A stretch of DNA of 58,766 nucleotides from Chloroflexota bacterium (GCA_018606645.1 JAGVRI010000022.1:1-58766), one strand, 5' to 3'. Numbered from the stretch's first letter, positions 18,047 through 27,262 are shown. Numbers and translations are program-made. Notes: generated by a model not told the origin, from the sequence alone.

Positions 18047-21000
18047 ATGAACGCACAGGAACGAGTGTGGTTGATGCGCCAACGCCGCCAGCGGCGCACG
18101 CAGGCTAAAGGGGGCGCGGGCAAGATCGTGGTGCGCGCGACCGGCGGTCTGGCGTTGCTGGCCCTGTTGGGCAGCCTCTTTACCCTGTTGGTCGGAGTGG
18201 TCGCGGCCGCAGGGGTATATGCCTACTATGCCCAGGACCTGCCCAATCCCAACGAGATCGTCACCGCCCAGGAGGATTTTGAAACGACCAAGATCTACGA
18301 CCGCACCGGTAAGGTCCTGCTCATGGAGGTGATCGATCCGCGGCGCGGCGACCGCACGCTGCTGCCGCTGGAGCAAATCCCGGAGCATCTGCGCAACGCG
18401 ACCATCGCCCTGGAGGACAAGACCTTTTACGAAAACCCGGGTATTGACCCGGCGGGCATCGCCCGCGCCTTTATCCAGAACCTGCAAGGCGGGCCGATCC
18501 AGGGGGGTAGCTCGATCACCGTCCAGTTGATCAAGAACATCCTCATCCCGGAGGAAGAACGGTACCAGAAATCATACGCCCGCAAGATCAAAGAGGCGAT
18601 TCTGGCCCTGGAGATCTCACGTCTCTACTCCAAGGATCAGATCCTGGAGTGGTACCTGAACAGCAACTACTATGGCAACTGGGCCATCGGCGTCGAGGCA
18701 GCCGCCCAGGTCTATTTCGGGAAGCACGCCCAGGAACTGACCCTGGCCGAGTGCGCTATGCTCGCGCCCATCGTCCAATATCCGGCCATGAACCCCATTG
18801 ATAATCCGGAGGAGGCCAAGAAACGCCAAAAGATCGCGCTGGACCGCATGGTCCAGGAGGGCTATATCACCCAAACGGAAGCGGACGCGGCCTACGCCGA
18901 ACCGCTGCAGATCCACACCTCGCTGTTGAAGCGGTACGACATTATCGCCCCTCACTTTGCCATGTATGTCCGGAAGCAGTTGGAGGACCGCTTTGGACCG
19001 GAGCTGCTCTACCGGGGTGGGCTCCGGGTCTACACCACCGTGGACCTGGACATTCAACGGATCGCCGAAGAAGAGGCGCGGGCTCAGGTGGCGAAGCTGC
19101 AGGAAGAGAAAAAGCCGGTCACCAACGCCGCCGTGGTGGTGATGCGCGCCCAGACCGGCGAGATCCTGGCCATGGTGGGAAGCATTGACTACTGGAATGA
19201 GAAGATCGACGGCAATGTAAATGTCGCCATTGCTCCTCGCCAGCCTGGCTCATCGTTCAAGCCGTTCAGTTATGTCACGGCGTTCCACCAGGGCCATACC
19301 GCTGCCGAAATGGTGATGGACGTGCGGACCTGTTTCGACGATTATCCCAACCCGCCCTATTGTCCGGAGAACTATGACCGCAAGTACCACGGCCCTCAGA
19401 GTTTTCGCACCGCGCTGGCCCGTTCCTACAACATCCCGGCGGTCAAGGTCCTCGACATGGTCGGCGTCGGGAACGTAATCCGGACAGCCCATGCGATGGG
19501 CATTAATACCCTGAACGAGGACCTGGACTACTACGGGTTGAGCCTGACGTTGGGGGGCGGCGAAGTATGGCTGCTGGACATGGTCTATGCCTATAGCGTC
19601 TTTGCCAACGGCGGGGTGATGGCCGGTCAGGAGACCAAGTTGCCCCGTCCCGGCTATCGTCAGTTGGACCCGGTGGCCATCCTGCGGGTGGAGGATTCCA
19701 AGGGGCAGATCCTGTGGCAATACACCCAGCCTGAAGTGCGGAAGGTCATCCTGGCCGATGGTCGGGAGCTGACTCCGCAGGAAGCCTACCTGCTCACTCA
19801 CGTGCTCTCGGATAACAACGCCCGCGCGGCGGCATTCGGCACCAACAGCGCGCTGCGCCTGAGCCGGCCGGCCGCCGCCAAAACCGGCACGACCACCGAC
19901 TTTCGTGATGTATGGACCATTGGCTATACTCCCCAGATCGTGACCGGAGTGTGGGTGGGCAACAATGACAATACGCCGATGGAAGGCGTGTCCAGCATCC
20001 GAGGGGCCGCCCCCATCTGGCACAACGTCATGGAACGGATCTATAACGAAGGACATGCCCAACGGATTCTGGGCGAGGTGGTGGACAATTTTCCACGACC
20101 TCCCGGGCTGACCACGGTCGAGGTGTGCGCTGTTTCGGGGTTGCTGCCGACCGAGCACTGCCCCAATCGGGTCAAAGCGCTCTTTATCGAAGGGACTGAA
20201 CCGACCCAGTACTGCAATGTCCATCGGGTCGAGCGGGTCAACCGTCAGACCGGCAAACTGGCGACGGCCTGCACCCCGCCGGAACTGGTCGAAGAACGGG
20301 TCTATGAGGTCTATCCGCCCGAGGCGGCCGATTGGGTGCGCGAACAGAACATTCCCCAACCGCCGACCCAACGGGACGAGATCTATGGTTGCAGCCCGGA
20401 AGGGGAGGAGGTCGTGATCCTGAACCCGACCCTGGGCAGCCACGTCCGAGACATCGTGGCCATCCGGGGCAACGCCCGGTCGGGCGATTTCCACTTTTAC
20501 CGGCTGGAGTTCGGGGAAGGACTCAACCCCTCCGCCTGGAGCCAGATCGGCGGCGACCATTACCAGCCGGTGGACAACAATGTGTTAGAGTTCTGGGATG
20601 TGCGAGGCTTGCGGGATGGACTCTATACGCTGCAGTTGACGGTCGTCGATCACAGCCAGAACTTTAGGCGGGCGACCATCTACGTGACCGTGGACAACAC
20701 CCCCCCGCAGGCCGCGGTGAGCCATCCCTATACCGGAAGGGTCTACCAGCTCGAGACGGACGAATGGGCCAATCTCACGGCGGATGTCAGCGATAACATC
20801 CAGATCGACAGGGTCGAGTTCTATCTGGACAATCAACTGCTGGGCTACAGCGTGGTGCCGCCCTATGGCCTGAAATGGGACCTGAAGATGGTGGACAAGA
20901 AGCCGAACCCCAACATGCCGCCGGTCTATGAAACGCGGACGATCACCAACCCGGATGGCTCGCTCACGACGGAAAGGGTCATGGTCACCTGGGTAGAGGT

Positions 21001-21337
21001 GAGCCCCGACGGCAAGACGGTCACGCAGACCTGGGAAAATGGGATGATGATCATTGCCAGCACCGGCGGCTATACCGAATCCCACGTGGTCCATGTCGTG
21101 GCCTTTGACGCGGCCGGGAACCGAACCGAGAGCGAAAAGGTGCGCTTCTATGTGATCCACAAACCCAAACCGCCGAAAGAGGAGAAAACGGGAGCGGTCT
21201 GGCCGTTCCTCTGGTCGGGGTGGGCAGAGGCGTGGAGAAGGAACGAGGCGGCCATTCTGCCCCCATCGTGGACGAGGATCAGCAGGAGGAATCTTTCGGT
21301 CTGGTCGGATGCTCTGGCGGCCAGCCGGTTTGGCTGA
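18047..21337 (+). CDS. Class A penicillin-binding protein (PBP1A) with Ig-like C-terminal extension
   Basis: The 1096-residue membrane-anchored enzyme polymerises and cross-links peptidoglycan. A basic cytosolic tail and one membrane segment (ALLALLGSLFTLLVGVVAAAGVYAY, about 30-60) lead to the GT51 glycosyltransferase (ALEDKTFYENPGIDPAGI near residue 120; QGGSSITVQLIKN). The transpeptidase has SxxK at Ser402 (GSSFKPFSY), SYNIP and KTGTT. After about residue 720 there is an unusually long extension with Cys-containing linkers and Ig-like or bacterial cadherin-like modules (DNTPPQAAVSHPYTGRVYQ; RVEFYLDNQLLG), which may bind wall polymers. The ATG at 18047 has a weak GGAG upstream. It is last in the uvrC operon and followed by a strong hairpin. 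Confidence 0.93.
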   Translation: MNAQERVWLMRQRRQRRTQAKGGAGKIVVRATGGLALLALLGSLFTLLVGVVAAAGVYAYYAQDLPNPNEIVTAQEDFETTKIYDRTGKVLLMEVIDPRRGDRTLLPLEQIPEHLRNATIALEDKTFYENPGIDPAGIARAFIQNLQGGPIQGGSSITVQLIKNILIPEEERYQKSYARKIKEAILALEISRLYSKDQILEWYLNSNYYGNWAIGVEAAAQVYFGKHAQELTLAECAMLAPIVQYPAMNPIDNPEEAKKRQKIALDRMVQEGYITQTEADAAYAEPLQIHTSLLKRYDIIAPHFAMYVRKQLEDRFGPELLYRGGLRVYTTVDLDIQRIAEEEARAQVAKLQEEKKPVTNAAVVVMRAQTGEILAMVGSIDYWNEKIDGNVNVAIAPRQPGSSFKPFSYVTAFHQGHTAAEMVMDVRTCFDDYPNPPYCPENYDRKYHGPQSFRTALARSYNIPAVKVLDMVGVGNVIRTAHAMGINTLNEDLDYYGLSLTLGGGEVWLLDMVYAYSVFANGGVMAGQETKLPRPGYRQLDPVAILRVEDSKGQILWQYTQPEVRKVILADGRELTPQEAYLLTHVLSDNNARAAAFGTNSALRLSRPAAAKTGTTTDFRDVWTIGYTPQIVTGVWVGNNDNTPMEGVSSIRGAAPIWHNVMERIYNEGHAQRILGEVVDNFPRPPGLTTVEVCAVSGLLPTEHCPNRVKALFIEGTEPTQYCNVHRVERVNRQTGKLATACTPPELVEERVYEVYPPEAADWVREQNIPQPPTQRDEIYGCSPEGEEVVILNPTLGSHVRDIVAIRGNARSGDFHFYRLEFGEGLNPSAWSQIGGDHYQPVDNNVLEFWDVRGLRDGLYTLQLTVVDHSQNFRRATIYVTVDNTPPQAAVSHPYTGRVYQLETDEWANLTADVSDNIQIDRVEFYLDNQLLGYSVVPPYGLKWDLKMVDKKPNPNMPPVYETRTITNPDGSLTTERVMVTWVEVSPDGKTVTQTWENGMMIIASTGGYTESHVVHVVAFDAAGNRTESEKVRFYVIHKPKPPKEEKTGAVWPFLWSGWAEAWRRNEAAILPPSWTRISRRNLSVWSDALAASRFG

Positions 21338-21342
21338 GACAG

Positions 21343-21376
21343 GCGGTCCCCCGGCCACGAGAGACCAGGGGACCGC
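21343..21376. terminator. Bidirectional terminator between PBP1A and RNase J genes
   Basis: GCGGTCCCC (21343-21351) pairs perfectly with GGGGACCGC (21368-21376) across a 16-nt loop, followed by TTCGTTC. It fills the 44-bp gap between two convergent stop codons. Confidence 0.7.
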
Positions 21377-21381
21377 TTCGT

Positions 21382-23052
21382 TCAGACTTCCATCACCACG
21401 GGCAGGATCATGGGGCGGCGCCCGGTCTGGTCGTAAAAGAACTTGGCCAGCGTGTCTTTGATCTTGGTACTGACTGTCGCTCTTGGCCCCCCGTAGGTCA
21501 GCGCTTCCAGCACGTGGTGGGTTGCCTCTTCGATCAGGTCGCCCGCTTCACGGATGTAGACGAACCCGCGGGTGATAATATCCGGCCCTTCGACCACCTC
21601 GCCGCTGTCGGCATCTACGGCCACGACGACCACGACAAATCCATCTCGGGAAAGCAGGTGCCGGTCGCGCAACACCACATTGCCCACATCGCCCACGCCC
21701 AGGCCGTCCACCAGCACATGCCCCTGGGCGACCTGACCGTTGATCCGTCCCCAGTCCGGTCCGAATTCGAGCACCTGGCCACTCTCGACAATAAAAATGT
21801 TCTCGCGGGGCACGCCCACTTCTTTGGCCATCCGGGCGTGGTGCACCAGGTGGCGGTATTCCCCGTGGATGGGCACAAAGAACCGGGGGCGGATCAGGTT
21901 GAGCATCAGCTTGTGTTCTTCCCGGCTGGCATGCCCGGAGACATGCACTCGGGCCCGTTCATAATAATAGACGTCCGCCCCTGCCCGGAACAGGTTGTTG
22001 ACGGTGCGGTTGACCAGTTCCTCATTGCCTGGAATTGGCGTCGAGGACACGACCACGCTATCCCCCGGGCGGATGTTGACCAGGCGATGTTCCCCCAGGG
22101 CCATCCGCACCAGGGCCGAGGTCGGCTCCCCCTGACTGCCGGTGCAGACGATGGCCACCTTGTGAGGAGGGAGGCTGTTCATCTGTTGGGGGCTGAGCAT
22201 CTCGTCAGGGGCCAGGTCCAGATAGCCCAACTCAGCGGCCCGTTTGGCATAGTCGATCATGGAACGCCCGACGATGCCCACCCGTCGCCCATACTTGCGG
22301 GCAATGGTCACCACCTGTTGAATGCGAGAGATGTTCGAGGCAAAGGTGGCGACGATGATCCGCCCCTGAGCGCGGGCAAAAATCTGATCCAACACTTCGC
22401 CCACCACCCGTTCTGAGGGGGTCTGGCCATCCGTCTCGGCGTTGGTCGAGTCCGAAAGCAGGACGAGAACCCCTCGCCCCCCCAGTTCCGCCAGTTTGGC
22501 AAAGTCGGTCAGCCGGCCATCGACCGGGGTCTGGTCGAACTTGAAATCGCCCGAATGGACCACCAAGCCGACCGGGGTCGTGATCCCCAGCCCGACGCCA
22601 TCGGGGATGGAGTGACAGACGCGGAAGAACTCTACCTTGAAAGGCGACAGGTCCAACACGTCGCCGGGCGAGACGGTATGCAACTCGACTCCGTTCAGCA
22701 GATGGAATTCCTTGAGCCGGACCTCCACCAGCCCCCGCGTCAGCCGGGTGGCATAGATCGGCGCCTTGACGCGCTGGATCAAATAAGGCAGGCCGCCGAT
22801 ATGGTCTTCATGGCCATGGGTGATGATGATGGCCCGCACGCGGTCCGGTCGCTCAAACACGTAGCTCATGTCTGGGATGACGATGTCAATGCCGAGCATG
22901 TCGCTTTCGGGGAACATCAGACCACAATCAATGATCAGCAACTGCTGATCATACTCCAGGACCATCATGTTCTTGCCAATCTGACCGACGCCACCGAGAG
23001 GAATGATTCGGAGTAAATCGTGAGACAAGAAGCTTCCCTCGCCAAGATTCAT
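21382..23052 (-). CDS. rnj: Ribonuclease J
   Basis: The 556-residue protein belongs to the metallo-beta-lactamase/beta-CASP family of RNases, which process and degrade mRNA and rRNA with 5'-exonuclease and endonuclease activity. The zinc motif HGHEDHIGG lies near residue 80, with further ligands in HSGDFKFD. The beta-CASP part carries LSDSTNAE and FASNISRIQQ, and the C-terminal VHVSGHASREE and PIHGEYRHL are typical of RNase J. The ATG at 23052 (MNLGEGSF) is likely, but its Shine-Dalgarno is weak; a GTG at 23103 would add 17 residues. It is the last gene of the tsaE-tsaB-rimI-udg-rnj run, 55 bp after udg. Confidence 0.95.
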   Translation of the reverse strand: MNLGEGSFLSHDLLRIIPLGGVGQIGKNMMVLEYDQQLLIIDCGLMFPESDMLGIDIVIPDMSYVFERPDRVRAIIITHGHEDHIGGLPYLIQRVKAPIYATRLTRGLVEVRLKEFHLLNGVELHTVSPGDVLDLSPFKVEFFRVCHSIPDGVGLGITTPVGLVVHSGDFKFDQTPVDGRLTDFAKLAELGGRGVLVLLSDSTNAETDGQTPSERVVGEVLDQIFARAQGRIIVATFASNISRIQQVVTIARKYGRRVGIVGRSMIDYAKRAAELGYLDLAPDEMLSPQQMNSLPPHKVAIVCTGSQGEPTSALVRMALGEHRLVNIRPGDSVVVSSTPIPGNEELVNRTVNNLFRAGADVYYYERARVHVSGHASREEHKLMLNLIRPRFFVPIHGEYRHLVHHARMAKEVGVPRENIFIVESGQVLEFGPDWGRINGQVAQGHVLVDGLGVGDVGNVVLRDRHLLSRDGFVVVVVAVDADSGEVVEGPDIITRGFVYIREAGDLIEEATHHVLEALTYGGPRATVSTKIKDTLAKFFYDQTGRRPMILPVVMEV

Positions 23053-23107
23053 TGATTGCTTGGGCCGGAGATCATCCCGTCCAGCCCAATCCACCGAACC
23101 CACCCTG

Positions 23108-23716
23108 CTAGAACAGGCTTAACTGCTGGGCCTGGGGCCATTCCGGTTCGCCTTCCTCCACCTCGTCCAGTTTCGCCAGCAACTCTGGAATCTTTTGAAA
23201 GTCCGCCTCCAGCGTCTCCCGCCAGCGGGGTTGGTGGAGCGCCGCGGCCGGATGGAAGATGGGGTAATAGATGACATTCCCGACTCGCTTGGGCTGACCG
23301 TGGATGCGGGTGATCGAGGCCCCGGGGAAGTAGCGTTGCATGGAAAAACGCCCCAGGGTAACGATCAACTTGGGGCGGATCAGCGCGATCTGTCGGTCCA
23401 GGTAAGGTTGGCATGTTTCGATCTCCACCGGCTGGGGGTCGCGGTTGGCCGGAGGGCGGCACTTGATGACGTTGGTGATATAGACCTCTTCCCGTTTGAG
23501 ACCAATGCGGTCCAGCAGTTCATTGAGGTAACTGCCGGCTGCCCCGACAAAGGGCCGCCCCTGACGGTCTTCGTGAAAGCCCGGCGCCTCGCCGATGAAC
23601 ATGATCGCCGCATCATCCGGCCCTTCGCCCGGTACAGCATGGCTCCGACTCTGGCCGAGAACACATTTCTGACAACCCTGGATTTCCCGATAGAGTTCAG
23701 CAAGTTCCGACAACAC
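23108..23716 (-). CDS. Family 4 uracil-DNA glycosylase (iron-sulfur)
   Basis: The 202-residue enzyme removes uracil from DNA to start base-excision repair. Four cysteines for a 4Fe-4S cluster are visible: CQKC near residue 14, KCRPPANRDP near residue 85 and ETCQPYL near residue 101. The active-site motifs are GEAPGFHEDRQGRPFVGAAG and the C-terminal IFHPAAALHQP. Family 4 enzymes are common in thermophiles and Chloroflexota. The start is GTG at 23716, with AAGGAG about 5 bp upstream. A promoter overlaps the rimI stop codon just upstream. Confidence 0.94.
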   Translation of the reverse strand: MLSELAELYREIQGCQKCVLGQSRSHAVPGEGPDDAAIMFIGEAPGFHEDRQGRPFVGAAGSYLNELLDRIGLKREEVYITNVIKCRPPANRDPQPVEIETCQPYLDRQIALIRPKLIVTLGRFSMQRYFPGASITRIHGQPKRVGNVIYYPIFHPAAALHQPRWRETLEADFQKIPELLAKLDEVEEGEPEWPQAQQLSLF

Positions 23717-23757
23717 AGGACTCCTTTCCTACGCTACTCTGAAGGGTCGTGGACTGT

Positions 23758-23786
23758 ATTCTAGCCGATTCCAGAGATTTTGTCTA
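23758..23786 (-). promoter_or_regulatory. Promoter for udg-rnj
   Basis: On the minus strand, TAGACA (23786-23781), a 17-bp spacer, and TAGAAT (23763-23758). The -35 overlaps the stop codon of rimI. It gives udg and rnj their own start within the longer gene run. Confidence 0.5.
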
Positions 23787-24389
23787 GCCCTCGGCGGGAT
23801 CGGAACGGCTCGCCGGGTCCGGCCCAGGGGTCTTGAGCCGCTCATATAGCTCTCTACGGCGCCGACGCAGATGGTCCTGATACCAGGGGTTGTCAAAGGG
23901 CGGCGTAGCCATGATGTAGGCATCTTCGTTGTTATCGGCATAATAATGCTTTTGCCGGGAGATGATCTCAAAGCCGTACTTGAAATAGAGTTGTTGGGCG
24001 GCCTGGTTCGAAACCCGAACTTCCAGGGTCGCCCGGCGGGCTCCCCGTTCTGCCCCTCGATCCAGGAGCGACAGGAGAAGTAGTTCCCCCAACCCGCGCC
24101 GCCGCCACTGGGGATGAACGGCAATGGTCGCGATATGAGCATCGTCCCCCAGCAGCCAGAAGCCGGCATAGCCCAGCACCGGGCCGCGTCCGGCGAACTG
24201 CCTCCATAAGGAACCCAGCCAGCCCTCGGACCGGGGCGCTGGACGAACGACCACCATGGTGCTATGACGGTTCTCAGTGATCTCATACCGGTAGGCCCGA
24301 GCCGACCAGGGGGCGGAGAAGGCCACCCGCTCAATGGCCATCACCTCCTCGACGTCGGATAGGCTCATCGGTTCGACGACAAACAGCAA
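23784..24389 (-). CDS. rimI: Ribosomal protein alanine N-acetyltransferase (RimI-type GNAT)
   Basis: The roughly 200-residue GNAT acetyltransferase is expected to acetylate the N-terminus of ribosomal protein S18 or similar substrates. Visible motifs: VEEVMAIERVAFSAPWSARAY at the N-terminus, GYAGFWLLGDDAHIATIAVHPQWRRRGLGELLL (acetyl-CoA loop RRRGLG) and VRVSNQAAQQLYFKYGFEI. It lies directly after tsaB, as is common. The start is uncertain: the TTG at 24389, just behind the tsaB stop, restores the first beta strand (LFVVEPMSLSD); the ATG at 24368 would remove it. Neither has a good Shine-Dalgarno, so translation is probably coupled to tsaB. Confidence 0.88.
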   Translation of the reverse strand: MLFVVEPMSLSDVEEVMAIERVAFSAPWSARAYRYEITENRHSTMVVVRPAPRSEGWLGSLWRQFAGRGPVLGYAGFWLLGDDAHIATIAVHPQWRRRGLGELLLLSLLDRGAERGARRATLEVRVSNQAAQQLYFKYGFEIISRQKHYYADNNEDAYIMATPPFDNPWYQDHLRRRRRELYERLKTPGPDPASRSDPAEG

Positions 24390-24393
24390 ACCC

Positions 24394-25068
24394 TCAGAAG
24401 GCAATGGTTGGCTCTCGCAAGTAGATGGGGGACAAGGTGGTGACATCATCTGACTCTCCTCGCGCCAGGCGCTCCCACCCCAACTCGGCCAGGTAGGCAG
24501 CTCGGCGCAACGCAGCGGCCGGAGAGGCAATGACCCCATCCTCGCCCAGTTGGCGGCGGATCACCTCGACATCCGCCGCTAGAAGTTCGCCACAGAACAA
24601 GGCCGGCCCCTGGTTCTCTTCACAGAGTTTCTCCAGCGAGGTGAGCCGATAGTCTCCCTGACGGCGCCACCGTTCCCGGCTGCGAACATAGTACCCGGCG
24701 CAGATCCGCCCCCGCCCGGCCTGCAAGATGGCCCAGATGGGCAGGGGCGAGGACCGGTGCGCCTGCACCACGACATCCAACGTAGGAATGCCGACCAGCG
24801 GGATCTTGACAGCCAGAGCGACCCCTTTGGCCACCCCTAACCCGATGCGCAGGCCAGTGAACGATCCAGGGCCAAGGCTGACCACCAGACCGCTCAGGTC
24901 GGCCGGCGCCACCCGCTGTTGCTCCGTCAAACGCACCAGCCGGGGCATCAGTTCAGCAGTGTGGTTGTCGGTGGAATACCAGGTCTCCTCCCCCAGGACC
25001 CGTCCTTGAATGGGATCGTACAGCGCCAGGCTGGCAAAGCGGGTCGCCGTATCAATCGCGATCAGCAT
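24394..25068 (-). CDS. tsaB: tRNA threonylcarbamoyladenosine biosynthesis protein TsaB
   Basis: The 224-residue protein has the ASKHA-type fold of TsaB: MLIAIDTATRFASLALYD at the N-terminus and LVVSLGPGSFTGLRIGLGVAKGVAL at residues about 60-85. TsaB is the non-catalytic partner of TsaD in t6A37 modification of ANN-decoding tRNAs and works with TsaE. The gene lies between tsaE and rimI, the usual order. tsaD is not in the window. Confidence 0.95.
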   Translation of the reverse strand: MLIAIDTATRFASLALYDPIQGRVLGEETWYSTDNHTAELMPRLVRLTEQQRVAPADLSGLVVSLGPGSFTGLRIGLGVAKGVALAVKIPLVGIPTLDVVVQAHRSSPLPIWAILQAGRGRICAGYYVRSRERWRRQGDYRLTSLEKLCEENQGPALFCGELLAADVEVIRRQLGEDGVIASPAAALRRAAYLAELGWERLARGESDDVTTLSPIYLREPTIAF

Positions 25069-25084
25069 CCTCTATCCCGTTCCT

Positions 25085-25588
25085 TCAAACCCCAAAGGCG
25101 CTCCGTTTGAACTGGCGGAGCAGTTCGTCATAGCGTGGACCCGTGGCCCTCATCAGGATACCCCGTTTGCTGGTGTCCACGTGGCGGAGCGTGATCCATA
25201 ACCGCTCGGCAGGCAAGACCGGGCGAATCCGATCCGCCCACTCGATAACACATACCCCGTCGCCCCACCAATAGTCCTCCAACCCCACGGCCAGGGCCTC
25301 ATCAACCGGCTTCTCCAGACGGTACAGGTCAATGTGGTAGAGGGTTGGGGTAGGAGGGGGAAGGCGATATTCAGCAACCAGGGTGAAGGTGGGACTGGTG
25401 ATCGGCCTGGTGACCCCCATCCCCTGGCCAATGCCCTGGATCAAACAAGTTTTTCCCGTGCCCAGTTCGCCTTCCAGGCAGATCAGGTCACCAGCCTGAA
25501 GCAACACCCCCAACCGGATGCCGACACGGCGAGTTTGGGCCGGACTGTGGCTGATAAAATCCAGGGTATGTTCATCCAGGATTGGCAT
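25085..25588 (-). CDS. tsaE: tRNA threonylcarbamoyladenosine biosynthesis ATPase TsaE
   Basis: The 167-residue P-loop ATPase shows GELGTGKTCLIQGIGQGMG (Walker A) near residue 38, SPTFTLVAEY, and HIDLYRLEKPVDEALAVGLEDY followed by VIEWADRI. These are the TsaE signatures. It powers the TsaB-TsaD complex in t6A synthesis. It is first in the minus-strand operon, with a promoter at 25612-25640. The ATG at 25588 has AAGGGAAG close upstream. Confidence 0.95.
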   Translation of the reverse strand: MPILDEHTLDFISHSPAQTRRVGIRLGVLLQAGDLICLEGELGTGKTCLIQGIGQGMGVTRPITSPTFTLVAEYRLPPPTPTLYHIDLYRLEKPVDEALAVGLEDYWWGDGVCVIEWADRIRPVLPAERLWITLRHVDTSKRGILMRATGPRYDELLRQFKRSAFGV

Positions 25589-25611
25589 CTTCCCTTGCCC
25601 TTCAACCCACG

Positions 25612-25640
25612 ATTATACACCGATTGCGCGCAGAGGACAA
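25612..25640 (-). promoter_or_regulatory. Promoter of the tsaE operon
   Basis: On the minus strand, TTGTCC (25640-25635), a 17-bp spacer, and TATAAT (25617-25612). It is back-to-back with the plus-strand promoter at 25645; the two -35 boxes are 4 bp apart. Confidence 0.65.
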
Positions 25641-25644
25641 GCAT

Positions 25645-25674
25645 TTGACCGGAACTGGATGGGTGTGATATGAT
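25645..25674 (+). promoter_or_regulatory. Promoter of the metallophosphoesterase gene
   Basis: TTGACC (25645-25650), an 18-bp spacer ending TGA, and TATGAT (25669-25674). Predicted transcription starts near 25681, leaving a 24-nt leader and excluding the in-frame ATG at 25678 as start. Confidence 0.6.
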
Positions 25675-25704
25675 AGATTGTCATCTTATACCAGAGACAG
25701 AACG

Positions 25705-26439
25705 ATGCGTTACCTGGTGCTCTCTGATATCCATAGCAACCTGGAAGCCTTTGAGACGGTGCTTGAAGACGCCGGAGCGGTGGAGCAGGTCTGGTGTCTG
25801 GGCGATGTGGTCGGGTACGGTCCCGATCCCAACGGTTGCGTCGAACTGCTGCGTTCCCTGCCCCATCTGTGCATCGCCGGGAACCATGACTGGGCCACCC
25901 TGGGCAAACTGGACCTGGATGACTTTAATCCGGATGCCCGCATCGCCAATCTATGGAACCGTGAGCAACTGACTGCGGATAACCTGACCTATCTGGAAAC
26001 ACGTCCGGAGAAGCTGGCCGTCGGGCCGTTTTCTATGGCACACGGGAGTCCACGGTACCCGATCTGGGAGTATATCACCTACCCCTCCATTGCCCAGGCG
26101 AACTTTGGCTATTTTGATACCCCCTTTTGTCTGGTGGGCCACACCCATGTCCCGGTCATCTTCCATCTGCGAGATCTGGACGGGCAGGAGGTTTGTCAGA
26201 CGATCAACCCTCCGGTGGGTCAGGAGCTGAAGCTCAAGACCGGGCGGTATATCATCAACCCAGGAAGCGTGGGGCAACCCCGCGACGGTGACCCCCGGGC
26301 CAGCTACCTGCTTTTGGACCTGGATGCGCTGACCATCGAGTACCGGCGGATCGCCTACCCTTTTGAAAAGACGCAGGCCAAAATGATGGAACATGACCTG
26401 CCCCTGCGTCTTGTTCTGCGCCTGGGCTACGGTTGGTAG
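25705..26439 (+). CDS. Calcineurin-like metallophosphoesterase
   Basis: The 244-residue protein shows the two-metal phosphoesterase motifs in order: LSDIHSNLEAF (DxH), GDVVGYGPDPN (GDxxGYG), GNHDW, MAHGSPR and VGHTHVPVIF. It is of the YfcE/MJ0936-like type, cytosolic phosphodiesterases or phosphatases; the natural substrate is unknown. The ATG at 25705 is chosen because the upstream ATG at 25678 precedes the predicted transcription start. A methyltransferase gene follows after 29 bp. Confidence 0.88.
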   Translation: MRYLVLSDIHSNLEAFETVLEDAGAVEQVWCLGDVVGYGPDPNGCVELLRSLPHLCIAGNHDWATLGKLDLDDFNPDARIANLWNREQLTADNLTYLETRPEKLAVGPFSMAHGSPRYPIWEYITYPSIAQANFGYFDTPFCLVGHTHVPVIFHLRDLDGQEVCQTINPPVGQELKLKTGRYIINPGSVGQPRDGDPRASYLLLDLDALTIEYRRIAYPFEKTQAKMMEHDLPLRLVLRLGYGW

Positions 26440-26468
26440 GCAAGGCGGCCAGAGAACGGCGAAATTAG

Positions 26469-27233
26469 ATGGAACGGACATCTGAAATGGCGGAGGACAA
26501 GGCGATCACCCTTGGTCATCCCAGCTACGTGTGGGGCTATGGCCAGGAACGGCGGCTGGAACTGCTCCGCCGCTTTGTGCCGCTGGAAGATCGAACCATC
26601 CTGGATGCCGGCTGTGGGCTGGGCATGTATCTACAGGCCTTTCGCCGCTTCAGCGAGCAGGTCTATGGCATTGACATTGACGAAGACAAGATCAGAGAGG
26701 CGGTCCACCTCGCGCCCAATGTCCTGGTGGCCTCGGTGGAGAGGCTGCCCTTTGCGGACGGCACCTTTGATCTGGTTTTCTCCCACGAGGTGATCGAACA
26801 CCTGCCTGACGATCGGGCTGCCATTGCCGAAGCGGTGCGGGTCCTTCGCCCTGCCCAAGGGGACCAGCCAGGTGGACGGCTGGTGATCTTTGCCCCGAAC
26901 CGCCTATATCCGTTCGAAACCCACGGCGCGTATTGGCGAGGTCGGTACCGCTTTGGCAACATCCCCTTGATCAACTATTTGCCGGATCGTTGGCGAGCCC
27001 GTTTCTGCCCCCATGTGCGAGCTTATACCCGACGCAGCCTGCGGTCTCTGTTGGGCGGACTGCCGGTGCGGATCGTGGTCCATACCCAGGTGTTCGCCGG
27101 TTATGACAAGATCGTCCGTCGCTGGCCGCGTCTCGGTCAATGGGTCCGCCGCATCTCCTACGGATTGGAAAAGACCCCGCTCCGCATCCTGGGGCTATCC
27201 CACCTGTTGGTGGTCGAAAGGACGCACCGCTGA
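26469..27233 (+). CDS. Class I SAM-dependent methyltransferase
   Basis: The 254-residue protein has a Rossmann methyltransferase core: motif I ILDAGCGLGMYLQAF near residue 45, the acidic strand end VYGIDIDE, and FDLVFSHEVIEHLPDD (UbiE/Coq5-like, Methyltransf_11 type). The C-terminal part (YPFETHGAYW) resembles methyltransferases acting on lipids or glycans, but the substrate cannot be read from sequence. It probably shares the transcript of the phosphoesterase. A start at MAEDKA, six codons in, is also possible. Confidence 0.85.
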   Translation: MERTSEMAEDKAITLGHPSYVWGYGQERRLELLRRFVPLEDRTILDAGCGLGMYLQAFRRFSEQVYGIDIDEDKIREAVHLAPNVLVASVERLPFADGTFDLVFSHEVIEHLPDDRAAIAEAVRVLRPAQGDQPGGRLVIFAPNRLYPFETHGAYWRGRYRFGNIPLINYLPDRWRARFCPHVRAYTRRSLRSLLGGLPVRIVVHTQVFAGYDKIVRRWPRLGQWVRRISYGLEKTPLRILGLSHLLVVERTHR

Positions 27234-27262
27234 GGCCCCCTAGCCGGGGCGATTTCCAGACC

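Noticed and set aside
19250..20560. Minus-strand open frame opposite the PBP1A gene
   Set aside because: It overlaps the conserved transpeptidase motifs on the other strand and shows no start signal or domain.
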